Positions 54,757 to 64,000 of a stretch of 64,000 nucleotides of DNA are shown piece by piece. Below the pieces are notes generated by a model, which was given only the letters and a program-made list of their open reading frames with translations, did no database searches and was not told the DNA's origin. The position numbers and the translations under genes are program-made. This stretch comes from Reyranella sp. (lineage in GTDB: Bacteria > Pseudomonadota > Alphaproteobacteria > Reyranellales > Reyranellaceae). Where the stretch lies: assembly GCF_017305915.1 (NCBI RefSeq), contig NZ_JAFKJN010000031.1:1-64000 (forward strand), written 5' to 3'. Every line of letters starts with the position of its first letter. Positions within the stretch are counted from its first letter, which is position 1.

Positions 54757-56991
54757 TCATTGTGCAGCGGTCGCCCGACGCGGCGCCGGCGCGATTTCCT
54801 TCGCGTCGCGCCGGAATACCAGACTGATGCGGGCGCCGCCACCCTCGCGGTCCTCCAGTGCCAGCACCCCGCCGTGGTCCTCCATGATTTTTTTTACGAT
54901 GGCGAGCCCGAGCCCGGTGCCCTTGGCGCGCGTCGTCATGTAGGGCTCGGTCAGCCGATCGCGGCCTTCCGCCGGCAGGCCCTTGCCGTTGTCCTCGACG
55001 ACAATTCGCACCGTGGCGCCCTCGTCGCGCAGGGCGAGCGCAATCTCTCCCGGCGGCAGTGTCCCGCCGGTCTTCACATCGCGGCCTTCGATCGCCTCGG
55101 CGGCGTTCTTGAGGATGTTCGTGAGCACCTGGCTGACCTGGCGGCGGTCGCAGATCAGCGACACCGGCTGGTCGGGCAGGGTCACGCGGTAGTTGAGCTC
55201 CGGGTTGCCGTTGCGTTGCAGGAACAGCGCCTGCTGGCAGAGCTCCTTGGCGTCCTCCGGCTGCACGGTCGGCCGCGGCATGCGCGCGAACGAGGAGAAT
55301 TCGTCGACCATGCGGCCGATGTCGCCGACCTGGCGGATGATGGTGTCGGTGCAGGTCGAGAAGGTGTCGGGATCGTCCTTGATCTGCTTGAGGTAGCGTC
55401 GCTTCAGCCGCTCGGCCGAGAGCTGGATCGGCGTCAGCGGGTTCTTGATCTCGTGCGCGATGCGGCGGGCGACGTCGCCCCAGGCCGCCATGCGCTGCGC
55501 CGACATCAGGTCGGTGACGTCGTCGAAGGTGACGACCGATCCCGCATCGGAGGCGGCACTGATGCGGACCAGCAGGATGCGGCGGGTGCCGCGCTGCAGG
55601 ATCTCGACCTGGCCCTGGGTGATGCGGTCGGGCCGCTCGGCGGCCTGCGCGACCAGTGGCGCCAGCTCGGGCATGACGTCGATCAGCTGGCGCTCCAGCA
55701 CGCCGTCCTCCGGCAGCGACAGCAGGCCGAGCGCCGAGCGGTTGGTGCGGGTGATCACGCCGGCGCCGTCGACGCTCAGCACGCCGGCCGAGACGCCGGC
55801 CAGCACCGCGTCGGTGAGGCGCCGGCGGGTATCGAGTTCCTTGTTGGCGTCGATCAATTCGCGGCGCTGCTGCTCGATCTGGCTGGCCATGCGATTGAAG
55901 GAGCGCGCGAGCTGGCCGAGCTCGTCGTTGGGTGGCCCCTCCTCCACGCGCACCGCCAGGTTGCCGCCGCGCATCTGCTCGGCGGCCGACATCAGGCCGC
56001 CGATCGGCGCCGTCAGCCGGGTCGCGAACAGCACGGCGAGCCACACCGCGGCGAGCAGCATCAGGAAGGCGATCGCGCCGCACACCAGGAACATGATGAG
56101 CTGACCCTGCTCCAGCCGCGACTCGATCAGGGTGTAGAACTGGCCGGCATGCTCGATGCTCTTGATGTAATCGACCACCCTGAGATCGACGGCGTGGCCG
56201 GTCACGAGGAAGTACGGCTCGCCGATGAAGAGCTGCATGACGAAGTAGGCGCCGCGGGGCGATTCGAGCTGGCTCGGCGCGCCGAGATTGACCGTCTGCC
56301 AGAGCGACTGCTGGCTGGGCATCGGATTGGCAATCGGCTCGGCGCCAGGCGCGACCGCGCGCGCGATCACGCCTTGGTCGGCATGGACCACGATCGCCTC
56401 GATCATCGCGTGGCCGTCGATCAGCCGCTGGAGGGTTTCGGTCAACGCCGGCCCGGCCTCCTTCAGCGCCTCGAGCCCTTCCTTCTGGATGGGTATCGAT
56501 ATCGCGGCGATGTCGCCCGAGATCTCGGCCTCGCGCGCCCGTCGCACCGGCTCGCCGATCGCCCGCGCCGCTTCGAACGAGGCCTGCGCGGGCCTGACCA
56601 CGAAGTCGGTGAACTTGACGAACATCAGCGCCAGGATGATCGCCACCAGCAGGGTCGGCATCACGGTGAAGACGCTGCACAGCAGCACCAGTCGCATGTG
56701 CAGCCGCGAGCCTGCCGCCCCGCGACGGCGATCGAGCCAGATCTGGGTGATGCGGCCGGCCAGCATCGCCACCAGCGCCACGGCGATCACCAGGTCGGCG
56801 ACCAGTAGCGCCGTCATCCAGCCGCGCGTGCCGAAATAGGCCGGCACGAGGTTGGTCATCCAGGCGTAGGTGGCGGCGCCCGCCAGGATGGCGAGCACCA
56901 CGAGCGACATGGCGGCGATGCGGCCGGTCAGGCCGCGGCCGATGCTGCTCATCCTGTCGCCCAAGCGTGGAACGCTCAGCGAGACCGTCAC
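54757..56991 (-). CDS. ntrY: sensor histidine kinase NtrY
   Basis: A 744-residue membrane kinase. Several N-terminal transmembrane segments (about 24-125) flank a periplasmic domain; a second pair around residues 285-330 precedes a HAMP and PAS region. The phospho-acceptor is His513 (AHEIKNPLTPIQLS), with the N, G1 and G2 boxes NILKNAAEAI, EDNGKGLP and GTGLGLAIVKK. It is thought to sense redox or nitrogen status and phosphorylate NtrX. The start is GTG 56991, four bases past the ntrC stop. Confidence 0.93.
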   Translation of the reverse strand: MTVSLSVPRLGDRMSSIGRGLTGRIAAMSLVVLAILAGAATYAWMTNLVPAYFGTRGWMTALLVADLVIAVALVAMLAGRITQIWLDRRRGAAGSRLHMRLVLLCSVFTVMPTLLVAIILALMFVKFTDFVVRPAQASFEAARAIGEPVRRAREAEISGDIAAISIPIQKEGLEALKEAGPALTETLQRLIDGHAMIEAIVVHADQGVIARAVAPGAEPIANPMPSQQSLWQTVNLGAPSQLESPRGAYFVMQLFIGEPYFLVTGHAVDLRVVDYIKSIEHAGQFYTLIESRLEQGQLIMFLVCGAIAFLMLLAAVWLAVLFATRLTAPIGGLMSAAEQMRGGNLAVRVEEGPPNDELGQLARSFNRMASQIEQQRRELIDANKELDTRRRLTDAVLAGVSAGVLSVDGAGVITRTNRSALGLLSLPEDGVLERQLIDVMPELAPLVAQAAERPDRITQGQVEILQRGTRRILLVRISAASDAGSVVTFDDVTDLMSAQRMAAWGDVARRIAHEIKNPLTPIQLSAERLKRRYLKQIKDDPDTFSTCTDTIIRQVGDIGRMVDEFSSFARMPRPTVQPEDAKELCQQALFLQRNGNPELNYRVTLPDQPVSLICDRRQVSQVLTNILKNAAEAIEGRDVKTGGTLPPGEIALALRDEGATVRIVVEDNGKGLPAEGRDRLTEPYMTTRAKGTGLGLAIVKKIMEDHGGVLALEDREGGGARISLVFRRDAKEIAPAPRRATAAQ

Positions 56992-56995
56992 TGGG

Positions 56996-58464
<1,469 letters not shown>

Positions 58465-58468
<4 letters not shown>

Positions 58469-59571
58469 GGATGGGTCGGCGATTGAAGCGGCAGCATGAC
58501 TCGGAAAATGGTGCGGCCCGGTTCGCTGTCGTATTCGATCGCGCCGCCGTGGTCGTTGATGATCTTGGCGACCAGCGCGAGGCCGAGCCCCGTGCCGGTC
58601 GGCTTGTTGGTGACGAAGGCGTCGAACAAATGGGCGCGGATCTCGTCGGAGACGCCGCGGCCGTTGTCGCGCACCGACACGACCAGCGGCAGGTTCACGC
58701 GCGCCTGCTGGCCGGGCACCGCAAGACGCAGGCCGTGCTTGTAGGCGGTCGACAGCTCGATCTCGCGCTCGCCGTCGCCGGGCACCTCGCAGGCGTTCTT
58801 GACCAGGTTCAGGAACACCTGGATGAGCTGGTCGCGATCGCCGAACACGTCGGGCAGCGACGGATCGTAGGTCTCGATGAAACGCACGCTCTTGCCGAAG
58901 CCGTTGGCGGCGATACGGCGGACATGGTTCAGCACCTGGTGGATGTTGAGCGCGCCGCGTTCGATCGGCCGGCCGTCGGCGAACGCCTCCATGCGGTCGA
59001 CCAGGGCGACGATGCGGTCGGTCTCCTCGCAGATCAGGTTGGTGAGCTCGCGCTCGCTATCCGGCACCGACTGCTCGAGCAGCTGCGCGGCGCCGCGGAT
59101 GCCCGACAACGGATTCTTGACCTCGTGCGCCAGCATGGCGGCAAGCGCGCTCACCGAGCGGGCGGCGCTGCGGTTGGACATCTGGCGATCGATGCTGCGG
59201 GCGATTGACTGCTCGGTCAGCGACACCGCGACCAGCCCGTCGCTTTCGACGATCGGCGACAGACGCAGGCCGCAGAAGCGGTTGCCGATGCGTGGCGAGC
59301 TCAAGGTCACACCGTTCTCGGCGACCGCGCCGCCGGTCGCCAGCACCTGCTCGAGCAGCGAGAACAGCGGTGAATCCTCGGGCACGAACTCGGCGAGCGG
59401 ATGACCGACCAGGCGCGCCCGGCCGACTCCGAAGAATTGCTCGGCCGACAGGTTGGCGTAGTGGATACGGCCGTCGCCATCGACCACCACCACCGCCTCC
59501 GACAGCGCATCGAGGATGGCGCTCGAGAACTGGTCGTTCACATCGGCGCGGCGAAGCGTGCGGACGACCAT
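58465..59571 (-). CDS. ntrB: nitrogen sensor histidine kinase NtrB (NRII)
   Basis: A 368-residue soluble kinase with an N-terminal PAS domain (ILDALSEAVVVVDGDGRIHYAN) and phospho-acceptor His149 (LAHEVKNPLSGIRGA), then NLVKNACE and DNGRGVSD boxes. GlnB controls its kinase/phosphatase balance in known systems. One base separates it from dusB, giving the classical nifR3-ntrB-ntrC order. Confidence 0.96.
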
Positions 59572-59572
59572 G

Positions 59573-60577
59573 TCAGGCAGCCTGCCTCTCGACGGCCGGC
59601 AGGAAAAACGCCGCGAGCAGCGCGCGCACCTTGCTGGCCTCGGTCTCGCGATTCACCGCGGCGCGGAACTCGGCCGAGGCCGGCAGGCCCTTGGAGTACC
59701 AACCGAGGTGCTTGCGCGCCATGCGCACGCCGGTCTCGCTGCCGTAGTGCTCGAGCATCGCCTCGAAGTGCATGCGCACCGCGGCGTACTGCTCGGCAAT
59801 CGTCGGATCGGGCAGGCGCTCGCCGGTCCGCAGATAGTGCATCGCCTGGTTCAGGAACCACGGCCGGCCGTAGGCACCGCGGCCGATCATGATGCCGTCG
59901 GCGGCCGACTGCTCGAGCGCCTGGTCGACGTCGTCGAGCGTCTCGATGTCGCCGTTGGCGATCACCGGCAGCGTGGTCGCCGCCTTTACCTCGCGGATGA
60001 AGGCCCAGTCGGCATCGCCGTCATAGAACTGGCAGCGGGTGCGGCCGTGCACGGTCAGCAGTTTGATGCCGCTCAGCTCGGCGATGCGTGCCAAGTTCGG
60101 GGCGTTGCGGCTGTTCGAATCCCAGCCGGTGCGCATCTTGAGCGTCACCGGGAGCTTCACCGCGTTCACGGTGGCCTCGAGGATCTTCGCCGCATGCACC
60201 TCGTCGCGCATCAGCGCCGAGCCGGCATGGCCGTTCACGACCTTCTTCACCGGGCAGCCGAAGTTGATGTCGATGATGGCGGCGCCGCGGTCTTCGTTCA
60301 GCTTGGCCGCGTCGGCCATGACCTCGGGCTCGCAGCCAGCGAGCTGGACAGACATCGGGAACTCTTCCGGTGAGTTCTTGGCCATCAGCAGGGTCTTGCG
60401 GTTCTCCCGCACCATGGCTGCCGAGGCGATCATCTCAGACACGACAAGGCCCGCACCGCCCCGCTTCACCATCTGCCGAAACGGCATGTCGGTGACGCCG
60501 GACATGGGCGCCAGGATGACCGGGTCGTCGATGCGGACGGGACCGATTTCTACAGGTCGAAGACGGGGATGCGTCAT
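59573..60577 (-). CDS. dusB: tRNA-dihydrouridine synthase DusB (NifR3)
   Basis: A 334-residue FMN enzyme that reduces uridine in the tRNA D-loop. The catalytic cysteine is in INFGCPVKKVVNG (about residue 100), with LAPMSGVTDMPFR at the N terminus and GRTRCQFYDGDADW and IANGDI in the barrel. First gene of the dusB-ntrBC-ntrYX series. A TATAAA -10-like element (60589-60594, minus strand) lies 12 bases before the start. Confidence 0.95.
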   Translation of the reverse strand: MTHPRLRPVEIGPVRIDDPVILAPMSGVTDMPFRQMVKRGGAGLVVSEMIASAAMVRENRKTLLMAKNSPEEFPMSVQLAGCEPEVMADAAKLNEDRGAAIIDINFGCPVKKVVNGHAGSALMRDEVHAAKILEATVNAVKLPVTLKMRTGWDSNSRNAPNLARIAELSGIKLLTVHGRTRCQFYDGDADWAFIREVKAATTLPVIANGDIETLDDVDQALEQSAADGIMIGRGAYGRPWFLNQAMHYLRTGERLPDPTIAEQYAAVRMHFEAMLEHYGSETGVRMARKHLGWYSKGLPASAEFRAAVNRETEASKVRALLAAFFLPAVERQAA

Positions 60578-60600
60578 ACTCTGATCAGTTTATAGGCAAC

Positions 60601-60615
60601 TTGTGCACTGCACAA
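60601..60615. promoter_or_regulatory. 15-base palindrome between dusB-ntrBC and ispDF
   Basis: TTGTGCA-C-TGCACAA is a perfect palindrome with seven-base arms. It sits 24 bases upstream of the dusB start in the divergent intergenic region, overlapping the -35 area of the dusB promoter. A regulator binding here could control the whole ntr operon. It lacks the NtrC GCAC-N7-GTGC arrangement, so the binder is unknown. Confidence 0.5.
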
Positions 60616-60686
60616 ATTATGAGCGAGCAATAGCGGGTCCTGCGGACGGCTGCAAGGCCCAGAATCCAATGATATCTAGGGCTTCC

Positions 60687-61853
60687 ATGTCGACCTGCAC
60701 GGCCCTGATCGTCGCGGCCGGCCGCGGTAGCCGGTTCGGCGGTCCGCTGCCCAAGCAATACGCCCTCCTCGCAGGGCGCCCGGTGCTGCGGCACACGCTC
60801 GAAGCCTATCGATCAGCTTCATCAATCAACAGATTGAGGGTGGTAATCGCTCCCGGTGACGAAATCCATTACCAGGCCGCCGTCGAGGGGCTGAACCTGC
60901 CTGCCCCCGTCCTCGGCGGGGCGAGCCGCCAACAGTCGGTCCTGAACGGGCTCGAGGCGCTGGCCGGCGAGGCGCCCGACTTCGTGGCGGTCCACGACGC
61001 CGCCCGGCCGTTCGTCCGGCCTGTGGATATCGCGGCCTGCCTGGCGGCCGCTTCGGCCGAAGGCGTCAGTGGCGCGGTGCTGGGCGTCCGCCTGGCCGAT
61101 ACGCTCAAACGCGCGGACGCCGAGGGCGCCATCGTCGACACCGTGCCGCGCACGAACCTGTGGCGGGCGCAGACGCCGCAGATCTTCCGCTACGCTCAGC
61201 TGCTCGACGCGCATCGCGCGGCGGCTTCGCTCGGCGCATCGGAAGCGACGGCGCTGACCGACGATGCGGCAGTGGCAGAGCGCGCAGGATTGAAGGTGGT
61301 GATGGTCGAAGGCAGCGAGGACAACCGCAAGATCACGACGGCCGACGACCTGGCGCGCTGCGTCGCGATGGAGACGCGCACCGCCTTCGGCTTCGACGTC
61401 CACGGCTTCGGGCCGGGCAACGCCGTGATGCTGGGCGGGGTCGCCATTCCACACACCCATACGTTGGCCGGCCACTCGGACGCCGACGTGGCGCTGCACG
61501 CGCTGACCGACGCGATCCTGGGCACGATCGGCGCCGGCGACATCGGCAAGCACTTCCCGCCGTCCGATCCGCAATGGCGCGGCGCGTCGTCGGACCGTTT
61601 CCTCAAGCATGCCGTCGAGCTGCTGGCCGCGCGCGGCGGCCGCATCGTCCATCTCGACCTCACGCTGGTCTGCGAGGCCCCGAAGATCGGCCCGCATCGC
61701 GACGCCATGGTGGCCAGCATCGCCCGCATCGCCTCGCTCGATCCGGACCGGGTCAGCGTGAAGGCCACCACCACCGAGAAGCTGGGCTTCACCGGCCGCC
61801 GCGAAGGCATAGCGGCGCAGGCCATCGCCACCGTCGAGATCCCGAGGCGCTGA
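60687..61853 (+). CDS. ispDF: bifunctional IspD/IspF protein of the MEP pathway
   Basis: A 388-residue fusion of two isoprenoid enzymes: 2-C-methyl-D-erythritol 4-phosphate cytidylyltransferase (IspD, residues 1-225, with VAAGRGSRFGGPLPKQY) and MECDP synthase (IspF, from about 230, with GFDVHGFG and the zinc ligands in AIPHTHTLAGHSDADVALHALTDA). It joins steps 3 and 5 of the pathway; the fusion is common in alphaproteobacteria. ATG 60687 was chosen, as the earlier ATGs do not fit the family. It overlaps pncC by one base. Confidence 0.95.
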   Translation: MSTCTALIVAAGRGSRFGGPLPKQYALLAGRPVLRHTLEAYRSASSINRLRVVIAPGDEIHYQAAVEGLNLPAPVLGGASRQQSVLNGLEALAGEAPDFVAVHDAARPFVRPVDIAACLAAASAEGVSGAVLGVRLADTLKRADAEGAIVDTVPRTNLWRAQTPQIFRYAQLLDAHRAAASLGASEATALTDDAAVAERAGLKVVMVEGSEDNRKITTADDLARCVAMETRTAFGFDVHGFGPGNAVMLGGVAIPHTHTLAGHSDADVALHALTDAILGTIGAGDIGKHFPPSDPQWRGASSDRFLKHAVELLAARGGRIVHLDLTLVCEAPKIGPHRDAMVASIARIASLDPDRVSVKATTTEKLGFTGRREGIAAQAIATVEIPRR

Positions 61854-62344
61854 TGTTCGATCACGAGATCCGCGAAGCCGCCGAGCACGTGCTCGAGCTC
61901 TGCCGCCGCAAGAAACTCAAGGTGGTGACCGCCGAGTCCTGCACCGGCGGCCTGATTGCCGCGGCACTGACGGCGATCGCCGGCTCTTCCGACGTGGTCG
62001 ACCGCGCCTTCGTCACCTACTCCAACGAGGCCAAGCGCGAGATGATCGGCGTGCCGTGGGACGCCATCCTGGGCCACGGTGCGGTCAGCGAGCCGGTGGC
62101 GCGGGCGATGGCCGCCGGCGCGCTCGCCCGCGGCAACGCGCAGATCGCCGTCTCGGTCACCGGCGTCGCCGGCCCCGGCGGCGGCTCGGCCGAGAAGCCG
62201 GTCGGCTTGGTGCACCTCGCCGCCCAGCGCGCGGGCTTCGACGCCATCGTCGAGCGCCACGTGTTCCCGGGCGACCGCGATCACATCCGCCGCCTCACCG
62301 TTCTGACGGCGCTGGCCATGGTGTCGAACCTGGCCGAGCGATGA
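61853..62344 (+). CDS. pncC: nicotinamide-nucleotide amidohydrolase (CinA C-terminal domain)
   Basis: A 163-residue stand-alone CinA C-terminal domain that deamidates NMN to nicotinate mononucleotide. TAESCTGGLIAAALTAIAGSS (27-47) and GVAGPGGGS (102-110) with KPVGLVHLA are typical. ATG 61853 overlaps the ispDF stop. A short gap of 73 bases separates it from the convergent ratA gene, with only a weak AGCG / CGCT hairpin. Confidence 0.93.
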   Translation: MFDHEIREAAEHVLELCRRKKLKVVTAESCTGGLIAAALTAIAGSSDVVDRAFVTYSNEAKREMIGVPWDAILGHGAVSEPVARAMAAGALARGNAQIAVSVTGVAGPGGGSAEKPVGLVHLAAQRAGFDAIVERHVFPGDRDHIRRLTVLTALAMVSNLAER

Positions 62345-62417
62345 AGCCGAAACTTCCCATCGGCGTAGGAAGCGTGAAACGCTGTCCCGCTTGGATTTTA
62401 GGCGATTCTTCCCACTT

Positions 62418-62879
62418 TCAGACGCGGACCTTGCCGTAGAGCTGGACAGCCCTCGCCTCGAACGCGGCGACCATGCGCTTGACCGCCTCGGCGAACAGCA
62501 TGCGCATGGTATGCTGCAGGATCAGCGAGCGGAACTCGAACTCGAGCGAGAACACGATCTCGGTGCCGTTGGGATGCGGCCGGAACAGCCAGTGGCTGAG
62601 CAGCGCCCTGAACGGGCCTTCGATGCCGACGGTCTCGATCCGCGGGCCTTCGGGATCGTCGGTCTTCCTGATCACGCGCGAAACGAACTTCTCGTGCAGC
62701 GGCCCGAAGCCGATCGCGAGCTCGGCGATCTCGGCGTTCGGCCCCTCCTTCTTGCGCACCCGCGCCGCCGTGCACCACGGCAGGAATTCCGGGTAGCGCG
62801 GCACATCGGCCACGAGGTCAAAAATCTGCTGGGGAGCGAAACGGACGACCTTCCGCTCGGCATGACGCGTGACGGCCAC
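62418..62879 (-). CDS. RatA/COQ10-family START-domain protein
   Basis: A 153-residue START-like lipid-binding protein of the COQ10 / RatA family, with the typical PQQIFDLVADVPRYPEFLPWCTAARV and VSLEFEFRSLI segments. In alphaproteobacteria this gene often follows lipA; members bind ubiquinone, and E. coli RatA has also been called a toxin that blocks 70S assembly. Quinone handling is the likelier role here. The start lies five bases past the lipA stop. Confidence 0.87.
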   Translation of the reverse strand: MAVTRHAERKVVRFAPQQIFDLVADVPRYPEFLPWCTAARVRKKEGPNAEIAELAIGFGPLHEKFVSRVIRKTDDPEGPRIETVGIEGPFRALLSHWLFRPHPNGTEIVFSLEFEFRSLILQHTMRMLFAEAVKRMVAAFEARAVQLYGKVRV

Positions 62880-62884
62880 GGCGG

Positions 62885-63844
62885 CTAGGTCTTGAGCTGG
62901 GCCGCGCGGGCGGCCCGCAGGCGGGCGAAGTCGTCGCCGGCGTGATAGCTCGAGCGCGTCAGCGGCGATGACGACACCATCAGGAAGCCCTTGGCGCGGG
63001 CGTGCGCCGCGAGTTCCGAGAACTCGGCCGGCGTCCAGAAGCGGTCGAGCGCGGCATGCTTGGGCGTCGGCTGCAGGTACTGGCCGATGGTCAGGAAATC
63101 GACGTCGGCCGCGCGCAGGTCGTCCATCACCTGCAGGATCTCCTCGCGCGTCTCGCCCAGGCCGACCATCAGGCCTGATTTGGTGAACATCGCGGCGTCG
63201 ATCTCCTTCACCCGCGACAAGAGCCGCAGCGAGGTGAAGTAACGTGCGCCCGGCCGGATCGTCGGATAGAGCCGCGGCACGGTCTCGAGATTGTGGTTGA
63301 ACACGTCGGGGCGCGCCGCGACCACCGTCTCGATCGCGCCCGGCTTGCGCATGAAGTCCGGCGTCAGCACCTCGACCGTGGTCTTCGGCGCCGACTGGTG
63401 CAGGGCATTGATGACGGCTGCGAAGTGCCCCGCCCCGCCGTCATCGAGGTCGTCGCGATCGACCGACGTGACGACGACGTGGCCGAGGCCGAGCTTGCCG
63501 ACCGCTTCGGCGATATTGGCCGGCTCGTGCGGGTTGAGCGCGCCCGGCTTGCCGGTGGCGACGTTGCAGAAGGCGCAGGCCCGCGTGCAGGTCTCGCCCA
63601 TGATCATGAAGGTCGCGTGCTTCTGCTTCCAGCACTCGCCGATGTTGGGGCAGGCCGCCTCCTCGCACACCGTGGCGAGGCCGTACTGGCGCATCAGCCT
63701 CTTGGTCTCGGCGTATTCCGGCGAGTTGGGCGCACGCACCCTGATCCAGTCCGGCTTGCGCGGAATCGGATTGTCAGGCCGATGCGCCTTCTCGGGATGG
63801 CGTTCGGCGCGGCTGAGCGGGGCTTTGTCGAGCGTGCCGTCCAT
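62885..63844 (-). CDS. lipA: lipoyl synthase
   Basis: A 319-residue radical-SAM enzyme that inserts two sulfurs into octanoyl groups of lipoyl domains. The auxiliary cluster motif CEEAACPNIGEC and the radical-SAM motif CTRACAFC are both intact, and the C-terminal RSSYHAG sequence carries the family RSSY. It sits between the lpdA end and ratA, a normal order that links lipoate synthesis to the lipoamide enzymes. Confidence 0.97.
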   Translation of the reverse strand: MDGTLDKAPLSRAERHPEKAHRPDNPIPRKPDWIRVRAPNSPEYAETKRLMRQYGLATVCEEAACPNIGECWKQKHATFMIMGETCTRACAFCNVATGKPGALNPHEPANIAEAVGKLGLGHVVVTSVDRDDLDDGGAGHFAAVINALHQSAPKTTVEVLTPDFMRKPGAIETVVAARPDVFNHNLETVPRLYPTIRPGARYFTSLRLLSRVKEIDAAMFTKSGLMVGLGETREEILQVMDDLRAADVDFLTIGQYLQPTPKHAALDRFWTPAEFSELAAHARAKGFLMVSSSPLTRSSYHAGDDFARLRAARAAQLKT

Positions 63845-63867
63845 TTCAGAACCGATAAAAAACCGCC

Positions 63868-64000
63868 CTAGATATGGAGCGTCCGGCCGTACGCCGCCAG
63901 TACCGACTCGTGCATCATCTCCGACAGGGTCGGATGCGGGAACACCGTGGCCATCAGCTCGGCCTCGGTGGTCTCCAGGGTCTTGGCGACCGAATAGCCC
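63868..64000 (-). CDS. lpdA: dihydrolipoyl dehydrogenase, C-terminal end
   Basis: The last 43 codons and the TAG stop of a gene that runs off the window. The residues (SVAKTLETTEAELMATVFPHPTLSEMMHESVLAAYGRTLHI) end with HPTLSE, the active-site HPT motif of E3 of 2-oxo acid dehydrogenase complexes. It lies 23 bases upstream of lipA. Confidence 0.9.
   Translation of the reverse strand, partial: GYSVAKTLETTEAELMATVFPHPTLSEMMHESVLAAYGRTLHI

Noticed and set aside
52915..56808. A very long open frame on the plus strand opposite ntrX, ntrY and neighbouring genes
   Set aside because: It is a GC-rich antisense shadow: the protein is low-complexity and rich in Arg, Ala, His and Gln with no domain, while the minus strand has complete known genes.
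62345..62417. AGCG / CGCT hairpin between pncC and ratA as a terminator
   Set aside because: Only a four-base-pair stem with no T-run; too weak to call.

Overview
The window is GC-rich chromosomal DNA from an alphaproteobacterium. The block dusB-ntrB-ntrC-ntrY-ntrX, then a D-amino-acid transaminase gene, hfq and hflX, is a recognised alphaproteobacterial order. So are recG/sdhE-mfd, rlpA-dacF-tmk-holB-metG-tatD-MBL, and lpdA-lipA-ratA-pncC-ispDF. Within the class, a lone Bug-family binding protein, amidase, MR/MLE and TPP enzymes and a cox-type maturation cluster suggest a Rhodospirillales/Hyphomicrobiales-like soil organism (something Reyranella- or Bradyrhizobium-like). That placement is inference. 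No phage, insertion sequence or CRISPR array is visible, and coding density is very high, with many ATGA, GTGA and TGATG stop/start overlaps.

0.1-8.9 kb: a minus-strand parE - secreted protein - pyrD operon ends in an intrinsic terminator. A plus-strand run holds a YciA thioesterase, a DUF1007 EF-hand protein, an EamA permease and a PrpB-type lyase. It meets a minus-strand SDR-amidase pair. 9-17.8 kb: a five-gene maturation cluster for Mo-hydroxylases (MoxR/CoxD ATPase, VWA/CoxE, XdhC split into two genes, MoeA-MocA fusion) is followed by a stand-alone sufS-sufU pair and a DUF4139 secreted protein. Two different REP-like inverted repeats lie inside this stretch, and no oxidase structural genes are present.

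17.9-33.9 kb: recG diverges from sdhE-mfd. A tetR gene overlaps the mfd 3' end by 185 bp, with a thioredoxin remnant behind its operator. Then come a 5-formyl-THF cyclo-ligase, a DsbA/FrnE-like protein, an MFS permease (apparent CTG start), an SDR, a D-threonine-aldolase-like enzyme, CYTH, MR/MLE, a TPP enzyme, GNAT and a Bug binding protein. 34-39.8 kb: a secreted 20-repeat TPR protein, a small membrane protein, a CBS protein, a vapBC module next to tRNA-Ser(UGA), a second small membrane protein and a lytic transglycosylase.

40-50 kb: envelope and information genes (rlpA, dacF-like, tmk, holB, metG, tatD, MBL), a secreted protein, an AT-rich promoter block before mazG, an inositol-phosphatase-like gene and a groES without groEL. 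50-60.6 kb: hflX, hfq, a HAD phosphatase, a D-amino-acid transaminase and the two nitrogen two-component pairs with dusB, all on the minus strand. 60.6-64 kb: ispDF and pncC on plus; ratA, lipA and the end of lpdA on minus.
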